Notes under the pieces: model-generated
Database searches by the model: none
Told to the model about the DNA's origin: nothing
What the model saw: only the letters and a program-made list of their open reading frames with translations
From: an uncultured Faecalicatena sp.
GTDB taxonomy: Bacteria > Bacillota > Clostridia > Lachnospirales > Lachnospiraceae
Reading direction: 5' to 3'
Assembly: GCA_902489075.1 (NCBI GenBank)
Contig: CABTYO010000001.1
Span: 1 to 64,000, forward strand
DNA length: 64,000 nt
Program-made: the position numbers and the translations under genes
Part shown: in pieces, positions 24,414 through 34,309 of the stretch
How positions within the stretch are numbered: the first letter of the stretch is position 1
Layout: the number at the start of each line of letters is the position of its first letter

Positions 24414-26126
24414 GTGGAGAAGTGGTTTGTTTCTATGAAGAAGGCGGATTTTAATGGGATTGGTAAGCGGTATGGGGTTTCTCCGATTCTGGCCAGGCTG
24501 ATTCGGAACAGGGATTTGGTTTCGGATGAGGAGATTGGTTTTTATTTGAATGGGACGATTGCGGATCTTTTTGATGGGATGCTGATGAAGGATATGGATA
24601 GGGCGGTGGAGATCCTGGCGGAGAAGATTCGTGAGGGGGCGCCGATCCGGGTGATCGGGGATTATGATATTGATGGGGTGAATGCGACTTTTGTGCTTCA
24701 GGAGGGGATTTCCAGGCTGGGGGGCGAGGTGGATACGGATATTCCGGACCGGATCAGGGACGGGTATGGGCTGAACCGGATGCTGATTGACCGGGCGCTG
24801 GATGACGGGATCGATACGATTATTACGTGTGATAATGGGATCGCGGCTATGGATGAGATTGCCTATGGGAAGAAGATGGGGCTGACTGTGATTGTGACGG
24901 ACCATCATGAGGTGCCTTATCTGGATGCAGGGGGAGAGAAGGAGTACCTGATGCCTCAGGCGGATGCGGTGATTGATCCTCACAGGCCGGACTGTGAATA
25001 TCCGTTTAAGGGGCTCTGCGGTGCGGCGGTGGCCTATAAGCTGGTGGAGGCTCTTTATGAGGTGATGCAGCGGGATGTGGACGATGTGGATTACCTGATG
25101 GAAAATGTGGCGATTGCGACGGTCGGGGATGTGATGGACCTGGTGGGTGAGAACCGGATTTTTGTAAAGCAGGGGCTGGAGATGCTCAAAAGGACCAGCA
25201 ACCATGGGCTGAGGGCGTTGATGGAATGTACCGGAGTGCCCATGGACAGGCTGTCCGCATATCATATCGGGTTTGTGATCGGACCGTGCATCAATGCAAG
25301 CGGGCGTCTGGATACGGCGAAGCGGGCGCTGGAACTTCTGAATGCACCGAACCGCAGGGAAGCGGTGATGCTGGCGGAGGATCTGAAAGCGCTGAATGAC
25401 AGCCGCAAGGAGATGACGGAAAAGGGCGTGGAGCAGGCAGTAGAACAGATTGAGAATACCTCTTTGAAAGAGGATAAGGTGCTGGTTGTGTATCTGCCGG
25501 ACTGCCACGAGAGTATAGCCGGGATTATTGCGGGAAGAATTAAAGAGAGATACTATCGTCCGACCTTTGTGCTGACTGCGGGGGAGGAAGGTGTAAAAGG
25601 CTCCGGGCGCTCCATCGAGGCTTACAATATGTTTGAGGAAATGTGCAAGTGCCGGGCACTTTTTACTAAATTCGGGGGGCACAAGCTGGCGGCGGGACTT
25701 TCCCTGGAAGAGGAAAATGTAGGAAGGTTCCGGGAGGTAATCAATGAGCTGGCAGAACTGTCGGAGGAGGACTTGAAGCCTAAGGTATCGATTGATATGC
25801 AGCTTCCTCTGCCTTATGTGACGGAGGAACTGGTATCGGAACTGGAACTTCTGGAGCCGTTTGGAAAAGGAAATACAAAGCCGCTTTTTGCGGAGAAGAA
25901 TCTGCGTGTGATAAGCCCCAGGATTATCGGAAAGAACCAGAATGTGCTAAAGTTCAAAGTACAGGATCAGCGGGGGAATCAGATGGAGGCGATTTATTTC
26001 GGAGATGCGGCTGCCTGTATGGAATATATGCGTGGAAAACAGACCATGTCCTTTACTTTTTATCCGTCTGTGAACGAATATATGGGGAACCGGACGCTGC
26101 AGATCACAGTTGTAAATTACCAATAA
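24414..26126 (+). CDS. recJ: Single-stranded-DNA-specific exonuclease RecJ
   Basis: A 570-residue DHH-family 5'-3' exonuclease used in recombination and repair. Visible motifs are VIGDYDIDGVNATF (about 79), the CDNGIAAMDE segment, VTDHHEVPY (the DHH motif), VIDPHRPDCEYPF, and the DHHA1 motif KFGGHKLAAGLSL near 420. An OB-fold C-terminal part follows. The start is GTG 24414, eight bases after AGGAGG. The first half uses GGG and other G-ending codons much more than the flanking genes, in line with the G-rich spacer before it. Confidence 0.93.
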   Translation: MEKWFVSMKKADFNGIGKRYGVSPILARLIRNRDLVSDEEIGFYLNGTIADLFDGMLMKDMDRAVEILAEKIREGAPIRVIGDYDIDGVNATFVLQEGISRLGGEVDTDIPDRIRDGYGLNRMLIDRALDDGIDTIITCDNGIAAMDEIAYGKKMGLTVIVTDHHEVPYLDAGGEKEYLMPQADAVIDPHRPDCEYPFKGLCGAAVAYKLVEALYEVMQRDVDDVDYLMENVAIATVGDVMDLVGENRIFVKQGLEMLKRTSNHGLRALMECTGVPMDRLSAYHIGFVIGPCINASGRLDTAKRALELLNAPNRREAVMLAEDLKALNDSRKEMTEKGVEQAVEQIENTSLKEDKVLVVYLPDCHESIAGIIAGRIKERYYRPTFVLTAGEEGVKGSGRSIEAYNMFEEMCKCRALFTKFGGHKLAAGLSLEEENVGRFREVINELAELSEEDLKPKVSIDMQLPLPYVTEELVSELELLEPFGKGNTKPLFAEKNLRVISPRIIGKNQNVLKFKVQDQRGNQMEAIYFGDAAACMEYMRGKQTMSFTFYPSVNEYMGNRTLQITVVNYQ

Positions 26127-26133
26127 CTTCCGA

Positions 26134-26156
26134 AAAAGCGCAGGTTTGGCGCTTTT
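26134..26156 (+). terminator. Hairpin after recJ
   Basis: AAAAGCGC (26134-26141) and GCGCTTTT (26149-26156) form a perfect 8-base-pair stem directly after the recJ stop. Confidence 0.55.
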
Positions 26157-26181
26157 ACGCCATTTTTCTGTTTGAAATAGT

Positions 26182-26209
26182 TTGAAAATCACAAAAATAA
26201 TGGTATACT
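26182..26209 (+). promoter_or_regulatory. Promoter of rel
   Basis: TTGAAA (26182-26187) and TATACT (26204-26209) are 16 bases apart, 60 bases before the rel start. Confidence 0.65.
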
Positions 26210-26268
26210 TAGGAGTATGAAAATCAGGAAAGAGAGAATTTTTACTGTAGAGGAAAGGGGGAATTGAT

Positions 26269-28575
26269 ATGGCGGGAACTCCGGAATATGAGATGATGAA
26301 TAAGAATTTGGAGATTGTGGACGGGCATGCCGTAAAAGCACCCGAAGATTATCAAGACCCTGAACAATTATATCAGGCTTTGATCGCCAGGGTAAGGAAG
26401 TATCATCCGTCGGCCGACATTACGATGATCGAGAAGGCGTACAAGATCGGGACGGAAGCACATAAGGGACAGGTGCGTAAGTCCGGCGAGCCTTACATCA
26501 TTCATCCGCTGTGGGTAGGCATTATTCTGGCAGACCTGGAGATGGATAAGGAGACCATTGTGGCAGGGATGCTGCATGATGCCGTGGAAGATACGGATAT
26601 GACTCTGGAAGATGTGACAAGAGAGTTCGGGGCAGAGGTGGCGCTTCTTGTGGACGGCGTTACCAAGCTGGGACAGTTATCCTATTCCCAGGATAAGCTG
26701 GAGGTACAGGCAGAGAATCTGCGCAAGATGTTCCTTGCGATGGCGAAGGATATCCGTGTCATTATTATTAAGCTGGCTGACCGTCTCCACAATATGCGTA
26801 CTCTGGAATTTATGACAGAGGCGAAGCAGAAGGAAAAGGCAAGGGAGACGATGGATATCTACGCTCCGATTGCCCAGCGGCTCGGTATTTCCAAGATCAA
26901 GACGGAGTTAGATGACCTGTCTTTGAAGTATTATCAGCCGGATGTGTATTTTGATCTGGTAAAGGACCTGAATGAGCGGAAGACAGAACGGGAAGAATTC
27001 GTACAGCAGATCGTTGCGGAAGTATCTGCCCATATGAAGAATTCCCATATTAACGCAAAAGTTTACGGAAGGGTAAAGCATTTCTTCAGTATTTATAAGA
27101 AGATGGTGAACCAGAATAAGACTCTGGATCAGGTGTATGACCTGTTTGCAGTGCGCATCATTGTAGATTCCGTGAAGGACTGCTATGCGGCGCTGGGTGT
27201 GATCCATGAGCTGTATACGCCGATTCCGGGACGTTTTAAGGATTATATCGCCATGCCGAAGGCGAATATGTACCAGTCGCTGCATACGACACTGATGGGG
27301 CCGTCCGGGCAGCCGTTCGAGATTCAGATCCGTACAGAGGAGATGCATAAGACGGCGGAGTTCGGTATCGCGGCACACTGGAAGTATAAGGAGAGCGGCG
27401 ACTCCACCAAGAGCGTGAAAGCCCAGGAGGAAGAGAAGCTAAGCTGGCTGCGTCAGATTCTGGAATGGCAGAGAGACATGTCTGATAACCGGGAGTTCTT
27501 AAGCCTGTTAAAGGGCGACCTGGATCTGTTTGCAGAGGATGTGTACTGTTTTACACCGAACGGGGATGTGAAGAATCTGCCGAATGGTTCGACGCCTGTA
27601 GATTTTGCATATGCGATCCACAGTGCGGTGGGGAATAAGATGGTCGGCGCCAGGGTGAACGGCAAGCTGGTCAATATAGACTATAAGATACAGAACGGCG
27701 ACAGGATCGAGATCCTGACCTCTCAGAATTCCAAGGGGCCGAGCCGTGACTGGCTGAATATTGTGAAGAGCACACAGGCGAAGAACAAGATCAACCAGTG
27801 GTTTAAGAAGGAATTTAAGGAAGATAATATTATCCGCGGCAAGGAGATGATTGCCGCTTACTGTAAGGCGAAGTCAATTAATTTGTCCAATATCATGAAG
27901 CCGAAGTACCAGCAGATCGTGCAGAAGAAGTATGGATTCCGCGACTGGGATGCTGTTCTGGCAGCGCTGGGGCACGGCGGCTTAAAGGAAGGCCAGGTGG
28001 TCAACCGTCTTGTAGAAGAGTATGAGAAGGAACACAAGAAGGCGATCACGGATGAGACGATCCTGGAGAAGATCTCCGAGGCGAGCAGCCAGAAGGTTCA
28101 TATAGCCAAGTCGAAGAGCGGAATTGTGGTAAAGGGTATTGATGATATGGCAGTCCGGTTCTCGAAGTGCTGTAATCCGGTGCCAGGCGATGAGATCGTT
28201 GGATTCGTGACCAGAGGGCGCGGGATGTCCATTCACAGGACAGACTGTGTGAATATGCTGCATTTGTCCGAGAAGGAGCGTGAGCGCCTGATCGATGCCG
28301 AGTGGGAAGAGACTGCGGAGGCAGAGAGCGGCGGACAGTATCTGGCGGAATTAAAGATTTTTGCACATGACAGACAGGGGCTTCTGATGGATATCTCCAA
28401 GATTTTTACGGAGGCCAAGATGGATGTGAAGTCCATGAATGTGCGGACGAGCAAGAAGGGGACCGCGACACTGGACATGGGATTCATTGTGCATGGGCGC
28501 GATGAACTGCAGAAAGTAATTGAGAAGCTGCGCCAGTTGGACGGCGTGATGGATATTGAACGAACGGCAGGGTAG
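26269..28575 (+). CDS. rel: Bifunctional (p)ppGpp synthetase/hydrolase (RelA/SpoT family)
   Basis: A 768-residue stringent-response enzyme. The HD hydrolase domain is intact (HKGQVRKSGEPYIIHPL, GMLHDAVEDTDMTLEDV, IKLADRLHNMRTLE). The synthetase domain follows (KKMVNQNKTLDQVYDLFAVR and RFKDYIAMPKANMYQSLHTT). TGS (VYCFTPNGDVKNLP) and a C-terminal ACT domain complete the long Rel type. GAAAGGGGG precedes ATG. It leads a chain rel-MBL-hemZ-hisS with gaps of 5 and 23 bases and an overlap. Confidence 0.95.
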   Translation: MAGTPEYEMMNKNLEIVDGHAVKAPEDYQDPEQLYQALIARVRKYHPSADITMIEKAYKIGTEAHKGQVRKSGEPYIIHPLWVGIILADLEMDKETIVAGMLHDAVEDTDMTLEDVTREFGAEVALLVDGVTKLGQLSYSQDKLEVQAENLRKMFLAMAKDIRVIIIKLADRLHNMRTLEFMTEAKQKEKARETMDIYAPIAQRLGISKIKTELDDLSLKYYQPDVYFDLVKDLNERKTEREEFVQQIVAEVSAHMKNSHINAKVYGRVKHFFSIYKKMVNQNKTLDQVYDLFAVRIIVDSVKDCYAALGVIHELYTPIPGRFKDYIAMPKANMYQSLHTTLMGPSGQPFEIQIRTEEMHKTAEFGIAAHWKYKESGDSTKSVKAQEEEKLSWLRQILEWQRDMSDNREFLSLLKGDLDLFAEDVYCFTPNGDVKNLPNGSTPVDFAYAIHSAVGNKMVGARVNGKLVNIDYKIQNGDRIEILTSQNSKGPSRDWLNIVKSTQAKNKINQWFKKEFKEDNIIRGKEMIAAYCKAKSINLSNIMKPKYQQIVQKKYGFRDWDAVLAALGHGGLKEGQVVNRLVEEYEKEHKKAITDETILEKISEASSQKVHIAKSKSGIVVKGIDDMAVRFSKCCNPVPGDEIVGFVTRGRGMSIHRTDCVNMLHLSEKERERLIDAEWEETAEAESGGQYLAELKIFAHDRQGLLMDISKIFTEAKMDVKSMNVRTSKKGTATLDMGFIVHGRDELQKVIEKLRQLDGVMDIERTAG

Positions 28576-28580
28576 AAGAG

Positions 28581-29201
28581 ATGAAGATTGAAAAGTTTGT
28601 AATAGGAATTATCGGCACGAACTGCTATCTCGTGCAGAATGAAGAGACGAAGGAGTGTATTCTGATCGATCCGGCGACCTGTAAACAGAAGATCGTGGAT
28701 CATATCAGGGAGCAGGGGCTTTCATTAAAGGCGATTCTGCTGACACATGGACATTTTGACCATATCATGGGGATCGACGGATTTCTGGAAGCGTTTCCGG
28801 TTCCGGTCTATGCCCATGAGGAAGAAAAGGAGCTGCTCAATGATGCATCTCTGAACTCTTCCTCCACCTATGGACCGGGATATACATTTTCCGGGGCTCA
28901 ATATGTGAAGGATGGGGAGAAGCTGCATCTGGCAGGGATGGATTTTGAAGTGATCTATACACCTGGACATACGATCGGGGGGTGCTGCTATTATGTTGCG
29001 GAAGAAGGGGTACTGTTTTCCGGGGATACGCTGTTCTATTCATCCGTGGGGCGTTCAGATTTCCCGACAGGAAGTACCAGCCAGCTGATCCGTTCCATTA
29101 AGGAGAAGCTGATGTGCCTTCCGGATGAGACGAAAGTGTATCCAGGGCACATGAGTGAGACGACGATTGCCTTTGAGAAGGCAAATAATCCATTTCTTTA
29201 G
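28581..29201 (+). CDS. MBL-fold hydrolase, glyoxalase II-like
   Basis: A 206-residue metallo-hydrolase. The metal-binding motif THGHFDHIMGI, then YTPGHTIGGCCYY, FSGDTLFYSSVGRSDF and the closing VYPGHMSETTI match the YcbL/GloB-like class. In Bacillota these proteins usually follow rel. Substrate not known; thioester hydrolysis is likely from the family. It begins 5 bases after rel with only a weak ribosome site, so it depends on translation of rel. Confidence 0.9.
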   Translation: MKIEKFVIGIIGTNCYLVQNEETKECILIDPATCKQKIVDHIREQGLSLKAILLTHGHFDHIMGIDGFLEAFPVPVYAHEEEKELLNDASLNSSSTYGPGYTFSGAQYVKDGEKLHLAGMDFEVIYTPGHTIGGCCYYVAEEGVLFSGDTLFYSSVGRSDFPTGSTSQLIRSIKEKLMCLPDETKVYPGHMSETTIAFEKANNPFL

Positions 29202-29224
29202 AAAAACAGAAAGTGGAATTAATT

Positions 29225-30652
29225 ATGATTGAAATCAGCAGTAAAGATACATTATATATGTATAATTTATATCATATCACCAAAGCCTTTTTTCCGAATG
29301 AGGAGATCAGGCAGCAGGTGGATGAAGGGCAAGAACCTCTTGTAAGACTGAAGTTGGAAGGAGGCTCTTGCTTTTCCATTGAAGAAGGAGAAATAAAAAA
29401 GTTTACTGACCGCCAGGATGGGAAGCGTTTTGTGACAAAGAAGGTGTATGACTGGCTGTCCCGGAAGACGGGCAGGACCCTTGCGTGGGGGATGCTGACC
29501 GGAGTCAGGCCGACAAAGCTTGTCATGCAGAAGATAGAAGCCGGGATGAATCAAGAAGAAATAATAAAGTTTCTAAGTAAAGAATATGGTGTTTCAGATG
29601 AGAAGGCACTTCTGGGATGGGAGATTGCACAGAGGGAGAAAGCACTGCTTGAACAGTTGGATTATGTAGAGGGATACAGCCTGTATGTGGGGATTCCCTT
29701 CTGTCCAAGTATCTGTTCCTACTGTTCTTTCAGCTCTTCCCCGCTTGAGAAGTGGAAGGACCGCATGGATTCTTACCTGGATGCACTGTGCAGGGAGATT
29801 ACTGCAATCGGGAAGGCGGCATCGGGAAAGAAGCTGAATACCATTTATATCGGAGGCGGAACCCCGACTACATTGGAGGCACATCAGCTGGAACGTCTGC
29901 TGGGGACGATTGATGCAGTATTTTCTTATGAGCATTTAAAAGAGTTTACAGTGGAGGCAGGACGGCCGGACAGTATTACAAAAGAGAAGCTGGAAGTGAT
30001 TTCCAGATATCCGGTTACCCGCATTTCCATCAATCCGCAGACCATGCAGCAGAAGACACTGGATGCAGTGGGGCGCCGGCATACGGTGCAGGATGTGAAG
30101 GGTGTTTTTCGGCTTGCGAGAAGCCTTGGATTCGATAATATCAATATGGATCTGATTGCAGGACTTCCCGGGGAGAATGCGGCGGACATGCAGGATACCT
30201 TAAGGCAGATTGAGGAGCTGGCTCCGGACAGCCTGACTGTACATGCACTTGCCATTAAGAGGGCGGCGAAGTTCGGGCAGGAGCGCAAGGAGATTGACCT
30301 GCATTCGGAGATCGAACAGATGGTGAGAGACAGTGCAGATTCGGCGGCCCGGATGGGGCTTGTGCCCTATTATCTGTACCGGCAGAAGAATATTGCGGGA
30401 AATTTTGAGAATGTTGGCTATGCAAAGGTTGACAAAGCCGGAATATACAATATACTTATTATGGAAGAAAAGCAGACAATCCTCGCAGCAGGTGCAGGTG
30501 CTTCTACTAAGATCGTCCTCCCGGAGAAGATCCAGATGGGGAATGGGAAGAAGTCAAATCTGGTCAGGATTGAGAATGTAAAGGACATTACGGAATATGT
30601 AAGCCGTATTGACGAAATGATAGAGCGAAAAGGAGAATGGTTATGGCGTTAA
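29225..30652 (+). CDS. hemZ: Coproporphyrinogen dehydrogenase HemZ-like radical SAM protein
   Basis: A 475-residue radical SAM enzyme. The cluster motif is CPSICSYCSF (CxxxCxxC) near residue 163, followed by IYIGGGTPTTL and FTVEAGRPDSITKEKL. It has the long N-terminal extension of the HemZ subgroup (SRKTGRTLAWGMLTGVRPTK). Whether it makes haem or acts in another role is uncertain, since no other hem gene is nearby. GTG 29213 is in frame; ATG 29225 is preferred. Its end overlaps hisS by 10 bases. Confidence 0.9.
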   Translation: MIEISSKDTLYMYNLYHITKAFFPNEEIRQQVDEGQEPLVRLKLEGGSCFSIEEGEIKKFTDRQDGKRFVTKKVYDWLSRKTGRTLAWGMLTGVRPTKLVMQKIEAGMNQEEIIKFLSKEYGVSDEKALLGWEIAQREKALLEQLDYVEGYSLYVGIPFCPSICSYCSFSSSPLEKWKDRMDSYLDALCREITAIGKAASGKKLNTIYIGGGTPTTLEAHQLERLLGTIDAVFSYEHLKEFTVEAGRPDSITKEKLEVISRYPVTRISINPQTMQQKTLDAVGRRHTVQDVKGVFRLARSLGFDNINMDLIAGLPGENAADMQDTLRQIEELAPDSLTVHALAIKRAAKFGQERKEIDLHSEIEQMVRDSADSAARMGLVPYYLYRQKNIAGNFENVGYAKVDKAGIYNILIMEEKQTILAAGAGASTKIVLPEKIQMGNGKKSNLVRIENVKDITEYVSRIDEMIERKGEWLWR

Positions 30653-31908
30653 AGAAGAAACCGGTTACCGGAATGAAAGACATGATGCCCGCCGAGATGG
30701 AAATCAGAGATTATGTGATCGGGCTGATCAAAGAAACTTATAAGGCGTTTGGATTCTCTTCCATAGAGACTCCGTGCGTGGAACACATTGAGAACCTGTG
30801 CAGCAAGCAGGGCGGTGACAACGAGAAGCTGATCTTTAAGATTTTAAAGAGAGGCGAGAAGCTGAAAATCGACACCGCACAGACAGAAAGCGACCTGGTT
30901 GACGGGGGACTGCGCTACGATCTGACGGTACCGCTGTCCCGTTATTATTCCAATAATGCGAATGACCTGCCGTCTCCATTTAAAGCTCTGCAGATGGGCA
31001 ATGTATGGCGTGCGGACAGACCACAGAGAGGACGTTTCCGCCAGTTCATGCAGTGTGATATCGATATTCTGGGCGAACCGAGCAATCTGGCAGAGATCGA
31101 GCTGATCCTTGCTACCTCTACACTGCTTGGAAAGCTGGATTTTAAGAACTTTACCATCCGTATCAATGACCGCCGTTTCTTAAAGGCAATGGCGGCTTAC
31201 AGCGGATTTAAAGAAGAAGATTACGAGAACGTATTTATTATCCTGGATAAGATGGACAAAATCGGCATGGATGGAGTGGCATCTGAATTAGAGGAGTGCG
31301 GTTATGCGAAAGAATCGGTGGACAAATATCTTCAGCTTTTCAAAGAGATTACGAATGACGTGGAAGGCGTGCGCTTCTGCAAGGAAAAGCTGGAAGGCTT
31401 TCTCCCGGATGAAGCGGCGGCTTCACTGGAAATGATCATCACAAGTGTAGAGAGTGCCAAAGAAGCAGAATTCAAAATGAGCTTCGATCCGACACTGGTG
31501 CGCGGAATGTCCTACTACACAGGAACCATTTTCGAGATTTCCATGGACGAGTTCGGCGGAAGTGTGGGCGGCGGCGGCCGTTATGACGAGATGATCGGTA
31601 AGTTTACCGGACAGAATACCCCGGCAGTCGGATTTTCCATCGGTTTCGAGAGAATCGTCATGCTGCTGCTTGAGAGAGGATACAAAGTACCTTCAAGCAA
31701 GGCAAAGAAAGCATTCCTGATTGAAAAGAATATGCCACAGGAAGGCATGCTCAAAGTCCTGACTCTTGCAAGAGAAGAACGCGCTGCAGGAAAACAGGTT
31801 ATGATCGTTAATATGAAGAAAAACAAAAAATTCCAGAAAGAGCAGCTGGCAGAGCAGGGGTACGAGGATATCGTAGAGTGCTACCGCGATTCTGTGAATG
31901 AACTGTAA
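30643..31908 (+). CDS. hisS: Histidyl-tRNA synthetase
   Basis: A 421-residue class II synthetase. Motif 1 (YDLTVPLSRYYS), motif 2 (FKALQMGNVWRADRPQRGRF), the histidine-binding LVRGMSYYTGTIFE and motif 3 (PAVGFSIGFERI) are visible. ATG 30643 lies 7 bases after AGGAG; the earlier ATG 30637 is too close. It overlaps the hemZ stop. The palindromic repeat at 31928 follows and may serve as a terminator. Confidence 0.96.
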   Translation: MALKKKPVTGMKDMMPAEMEIRDYVIGLIKETYKAFGFSSIETPCVEHIENLCSKQGGDNEKLIFKILKRGEKLKIDTAQTESDLVDGGLRYDLTVPLSRYYSNNANDLPSPFKALQMGNVWRADRPQRGRFRQFMQCDIDILGEPSNLAEIELILATSTLLGKLDFKNFTIRINDRRFLKAMAAYSGFKEEDYENVFIILDKMDKIGMDGVASELEECGYAKESVDKYLQLFKEITNDVEGVRFCKEKLEGFLPDEAAASLEMIITSVESAKEAEFKMSFDPTLVRGMSYYTGTIFEISMDEFGGSVGGGGRYDEMIGKFTGQNTPAVGFSIGFERIVMLLLERGYKVPSSKAKKAFLIEKNMPQEGMLKVLTLAREERAAGKQVMIVNMKKNKKFQKEQLAEQGYEDIVECYRDSVNEL

Positions 31909-31927
31909 ATTGTGAAAAATGTGTGAA

Positions 31928-31963
31928 AGGGGTCTGACCCTTTTGCAAAGGGGTCAGACCCCT
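31928..31963. repeat. Dispersed 36-base palindromic repeat, copy 2
   Basis: Identical in all 36 bases to copy 1 at 16139. It lies 20 bases after hisS and 45 before aspS, and could end the rel-hisS transcript or be a mobile REP-like unit. Confidence 0.9.
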
Positions 31964-32008
31964 ATGTAGAATCGTCAGTCTCCCGCAAAGAAGAGAGGAT
32001 GAAAAGTT

Positions 32009-33793
32009 ATGGCTGAAACAATGAAGGGATTGAAGAGAACCCACCGCTGTGCGGAGTTATCCAGCGCGAACATCGGGGAAATTGTTACCGTGATGGGATG
32101 GGTTCAGAAGAACAGGAATAAGGGCGGCATCGTGTTTGTGGACCTGCGTGACCGTTCCGGTATCCTGCAGATCGTATTTGAAGGAGAAGAGAAAGCGGAG
32201 CTGATCGAAAAGGCTGCGAAGCTGCGCAGCGAGTTTGTGGTTGCGATCGTTGGAAAGGTAGAAGCAAGAAGCGGGGCAGTGAATCCGAATCTTGCAACAG
32301 GAGAGATCGAGATCAGGGCAGAGGAACTGAGAATCCTTTCTGAATCTGAGACACCGCCGTTCCCGATTGAAGAAAACAGCAAGACGAAGGAAGAACTCCG
32401 TCTGAAATACCGCTATCTGGACTTAAGAAGACCGGACCTTCAGAGGAATCTGATGATGAGGAGCAGGGTTGCGACTCTGACACGCCAGTTCTTATCTGAT
32501 GAGGGATTTTTAGAGATCGAGACCCCGATTCTTGGAAAGAGTACGCCGGAGGGCGCAAGGGATTATCTGGTGCCGAGCCGTATCCATCCGGGCAGCTTCT
32601 ATGGACTTCCGCAGTCCCCACAGTTGTTCAAGCAGCTTCTGATGTGCTCCGGATATGACCGTTACTTCCAGATTGCAAAATGTTTCCGTGATGAGGACCT
32701 GCGTGCGGACAGACAGCCGGAGTTTACCCAGATTGATATGGAGCTTTCTTTTGTAGATGTGGATGATGTAATTGATGTAAATGAAAGACTGCTTGCAAGA
32801 TTGTTCAAAGAGGTGCTGGATGTGGACGTGACACTTCCGATTCCGAGAATGACCTGGCAGGAGGCTATGGACCGTTTCGGTTCCGATAAGCCGGATATCC
32901 GTTTTGGCATGGAGCTTGTGAACGTGACAGAAGTTGTGAAAGACTGTGACTTTGTTGTATTTAAGGGCGCCATTGAAAATGGTGGAACTGTCCGTGGTAT
33001 CAACGCAAAGGGACAGGGCGGCATGCCGCGTAAGAAGATTGACAAACTGGTTGATTTTGCAAAGGATTTCGGCGCAAAGGGACTGGCTTATATAGCACTG
33101 CAGGAAGACGGGACTGTGAAATCTTCTTTTGCAAAATTCATGACAGAAGAGCAGATGAGCAATCTGATCCAGGCAATGGCAGGAGAGCCGGGCGATCTGC
33201 TTCTGTTTGCGGCAGACAGGAATAAAGTGGTCTGGGATGTATTAGGAAACCTGCGTCTGGAGATTGCGAGACAGACAGAAATCCTGAACAAGGACGAATA
33301 TAAATTTGTATGGGTTACGGAATTCCCGCTTCTTGAGTGGAGCGATGAGCAGGGACGTTTCCTGGCAATGCACCATCCGTTTACCATGCCGATGGAGGAA
33401 GACCTTGCGTATATCGATTCTGACCCGGGAAAAGTACGCGCCAAGGCATACGATATCGTACTCAATGGAAATGAAATCGGCGGAGGAAGTGTCCGTATCT
33501 TCCAGAATGAGGTACAGGAGAAAATGTTCGAGGTGCTCGGATTCACAAAAGAGCAGGCTTACGAACAGTTCGGATTCCTTCTGGATGCATTTAAGTACGG
33601 TGTGCCGCCTCACGCAGGGCTTGCCTATGGTCTGGACCGTCTCGTCATGCTGATGGCAAAAGAAGACAGTATCCGTGACGTGATGGCATTCCCGAAGGTA
33701 AAGGATGCATCCTGCCTGATGACAGAAGCACCGAGTGTGGTGGATAATAAACAGCTGGAAGAACTGGGACTGGAAAAGGTCGCAGAAGAGTAA
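32009..33793 (+). CDS. aspS: Aspartyl-tRNA synthetase
   Basis: A 594-residue bacterial-type class II synthetase. An N-terminal OB-fold anticodon domain (GEIVTVMGWVQKNRNKGGIV) is followed by the catalytic core with FLEIETPILGKSTPEGARDY, the motif 2 segment FQIAKCFRDEDLRADRQPEF, a GAD insertion at about 290-410, and motif 3 in YGLDRLVMLM. An AGAGAGGA site precedes ATG. Whether it is discriminating or makes Asp-tRNA(Asn) too cannot be read directly. Confidence 0.96.
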   Translation: MAETMKGLKRTHRCAELSSANIGEIVTVMGWVQKNRNKGGIVFVDLRDRSGILQIVFEGEEKAELIEKAAKLRSEFVVAIVGKVEARSGAVNPNLATGEIEIRAEELRILSESETPPFPIEENSKTKEELRLKYRYLDLRRPDLQRNLMMRSRVATLTRQFLSDEGFLEIETPILGKSTPEGARDYLVPSRIHPGSFYGLPQSPQLFKQLLMCSGYDRYFQIAKCFRDEDLRADRQPEFTQIDMELSFVDVDDVIDVNERLLARLFKEVLDVDVTLPIPRMTWQEAMDRFGSDKPDIRFGMELVNVTEVVKDCDFVVFKGAIENGGTVRGINAKGQGGMPRKKIDKLVDFAKDFGAKGLAYIALQEDGTVKSSFAKFMTEEQMSNLIQAMAGEPGDLLLFAADRNKVVWDVLGNLRLEIARQTEILNKDEYKFVWVTEFPLLEWSDEQGRFLAMHHPFTMPMEEDLAYIDSDPGKVRAKAYDIVLNGNEIGGGSVRIFQNEVQEKMFEVLGFTKEQAYEQFGFLLDAFKYGVPPHAGLAYGLDRLVMLMAKEDSIRDVMAFPKVKDASCLMTEAPSVVDNKQLEELGLEKVAEE

Positions 33794-33836
33794 AGTTAGT
33801 GTCTCAGTACACTGGGATGGAATGGTTATAAAAATA

Positions 33837-33876
33837 CAAGAGGCAGATTCTTTTTAGATAAGGGGGCTGCCTCTTG
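33837..33876 (+). terminator. Hairpin after aspS
   Basis: CAAGAGGCAG (33837-33846) and CTGCCTCTTG (33867-33876) are perfectly complementary. No T-run follows the stem, although five T lie in the loop. Confidence 0.55.
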
Positions 33877-33974
33877 CATACAGTGATGAGGTATTGATAC
33901 GCTGGTTCAAATTGAGTGAGATATTGTATATTAAATATAATATACATAAAATATAAAAAAATTGAAAAAAAGTG

Positions 33975-34003
33975 TTGACAATCTGAATATCATATAGTAT
34001 AGT
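33975..34003 (+). promoter_or_regulatory. Promoter of the tRNA-Gly gene
   Basis: A consensus TTGACA (33975-33980) and TATAGT (33998-34003) are separated by 17 bases, in AT-rich DNA 47 bases before the tRNA. Confidence 0.85.
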
Positions 34004-34049
34004 AAGTATTGTTCCGGTGAGGTACTAAAACAGGAACAGGAAAACAGAC

Positions 34050-34122
34050 GCGATAGTGGCTCAGTTGGTAGAGTACGACCTTGCCAAGGTCGGGGTCGCG
34101 GGTTCGAATCCCGTCTATCGCT
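34050..34122 (+). tRNA. tRNA-Gly (anticodon GCC)
   Basis: A 73-base cloverleaf. The acceptor arms GCGATAG and CTATCGC pair fully, the anticodon stem CGACC/GGTCG encloses the loop TTGCCAA with anticodon GCC at 34083-34085, and the T arm GCGGG-TTCGAAT-CCCGT is normal. CCA is not encoded; TTT follows the discriminator U. Confidence 0.97.
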
Positions 34123-34142
34123 TTTGAAGCATTCAGAGGAAG

Positions 34143-34182
34143 GCATATCAGATATTAAAACAATATCTGATATGCTCTTTTT
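34143..34182 (+). terminator. Terminator of the tRNA-Gly transcript
   Basis: A perfect 14-base-pair stem (34143-34156 with 34162-34175) with a 5-base loop is followed by TCTTTTT. Confidence 0.9.
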
Positions 34183-34309
34183 AGTTTTACGGTTTGCTGA
34201 CATGATTTTCAGAGTTACCGTTCAGGGAATATCCCCAATAGTCTGTTTCTAATAGAATGACTTTGCCCTATGCATGTGTTATAATCCAGCTAAAGGGGAG
34301 GTGATAAGT

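Noticed and set aside
24139..24438. A 99-codon frame in the inverted repeat and G-rich spacer
   Set aside because: Composition is nearly all Gly, Glu, Arg and Lys from G-runs; no start signal or family resemblance.
24384..25682. A 432-codon minus-strand frame inside recJ
   Set aside because: His/Pro/Arg-rich shadow of recJ caused by its G-rich codon use; recJ motifs confirm the plus strand.
31928..31963. Simple intrinsic terminator of hisS
   Set aside because: The identical sequence recurs at unrelated genes and lacks a U-tract, so it is listed as a dispersed repeat, though it could still stop transcription.
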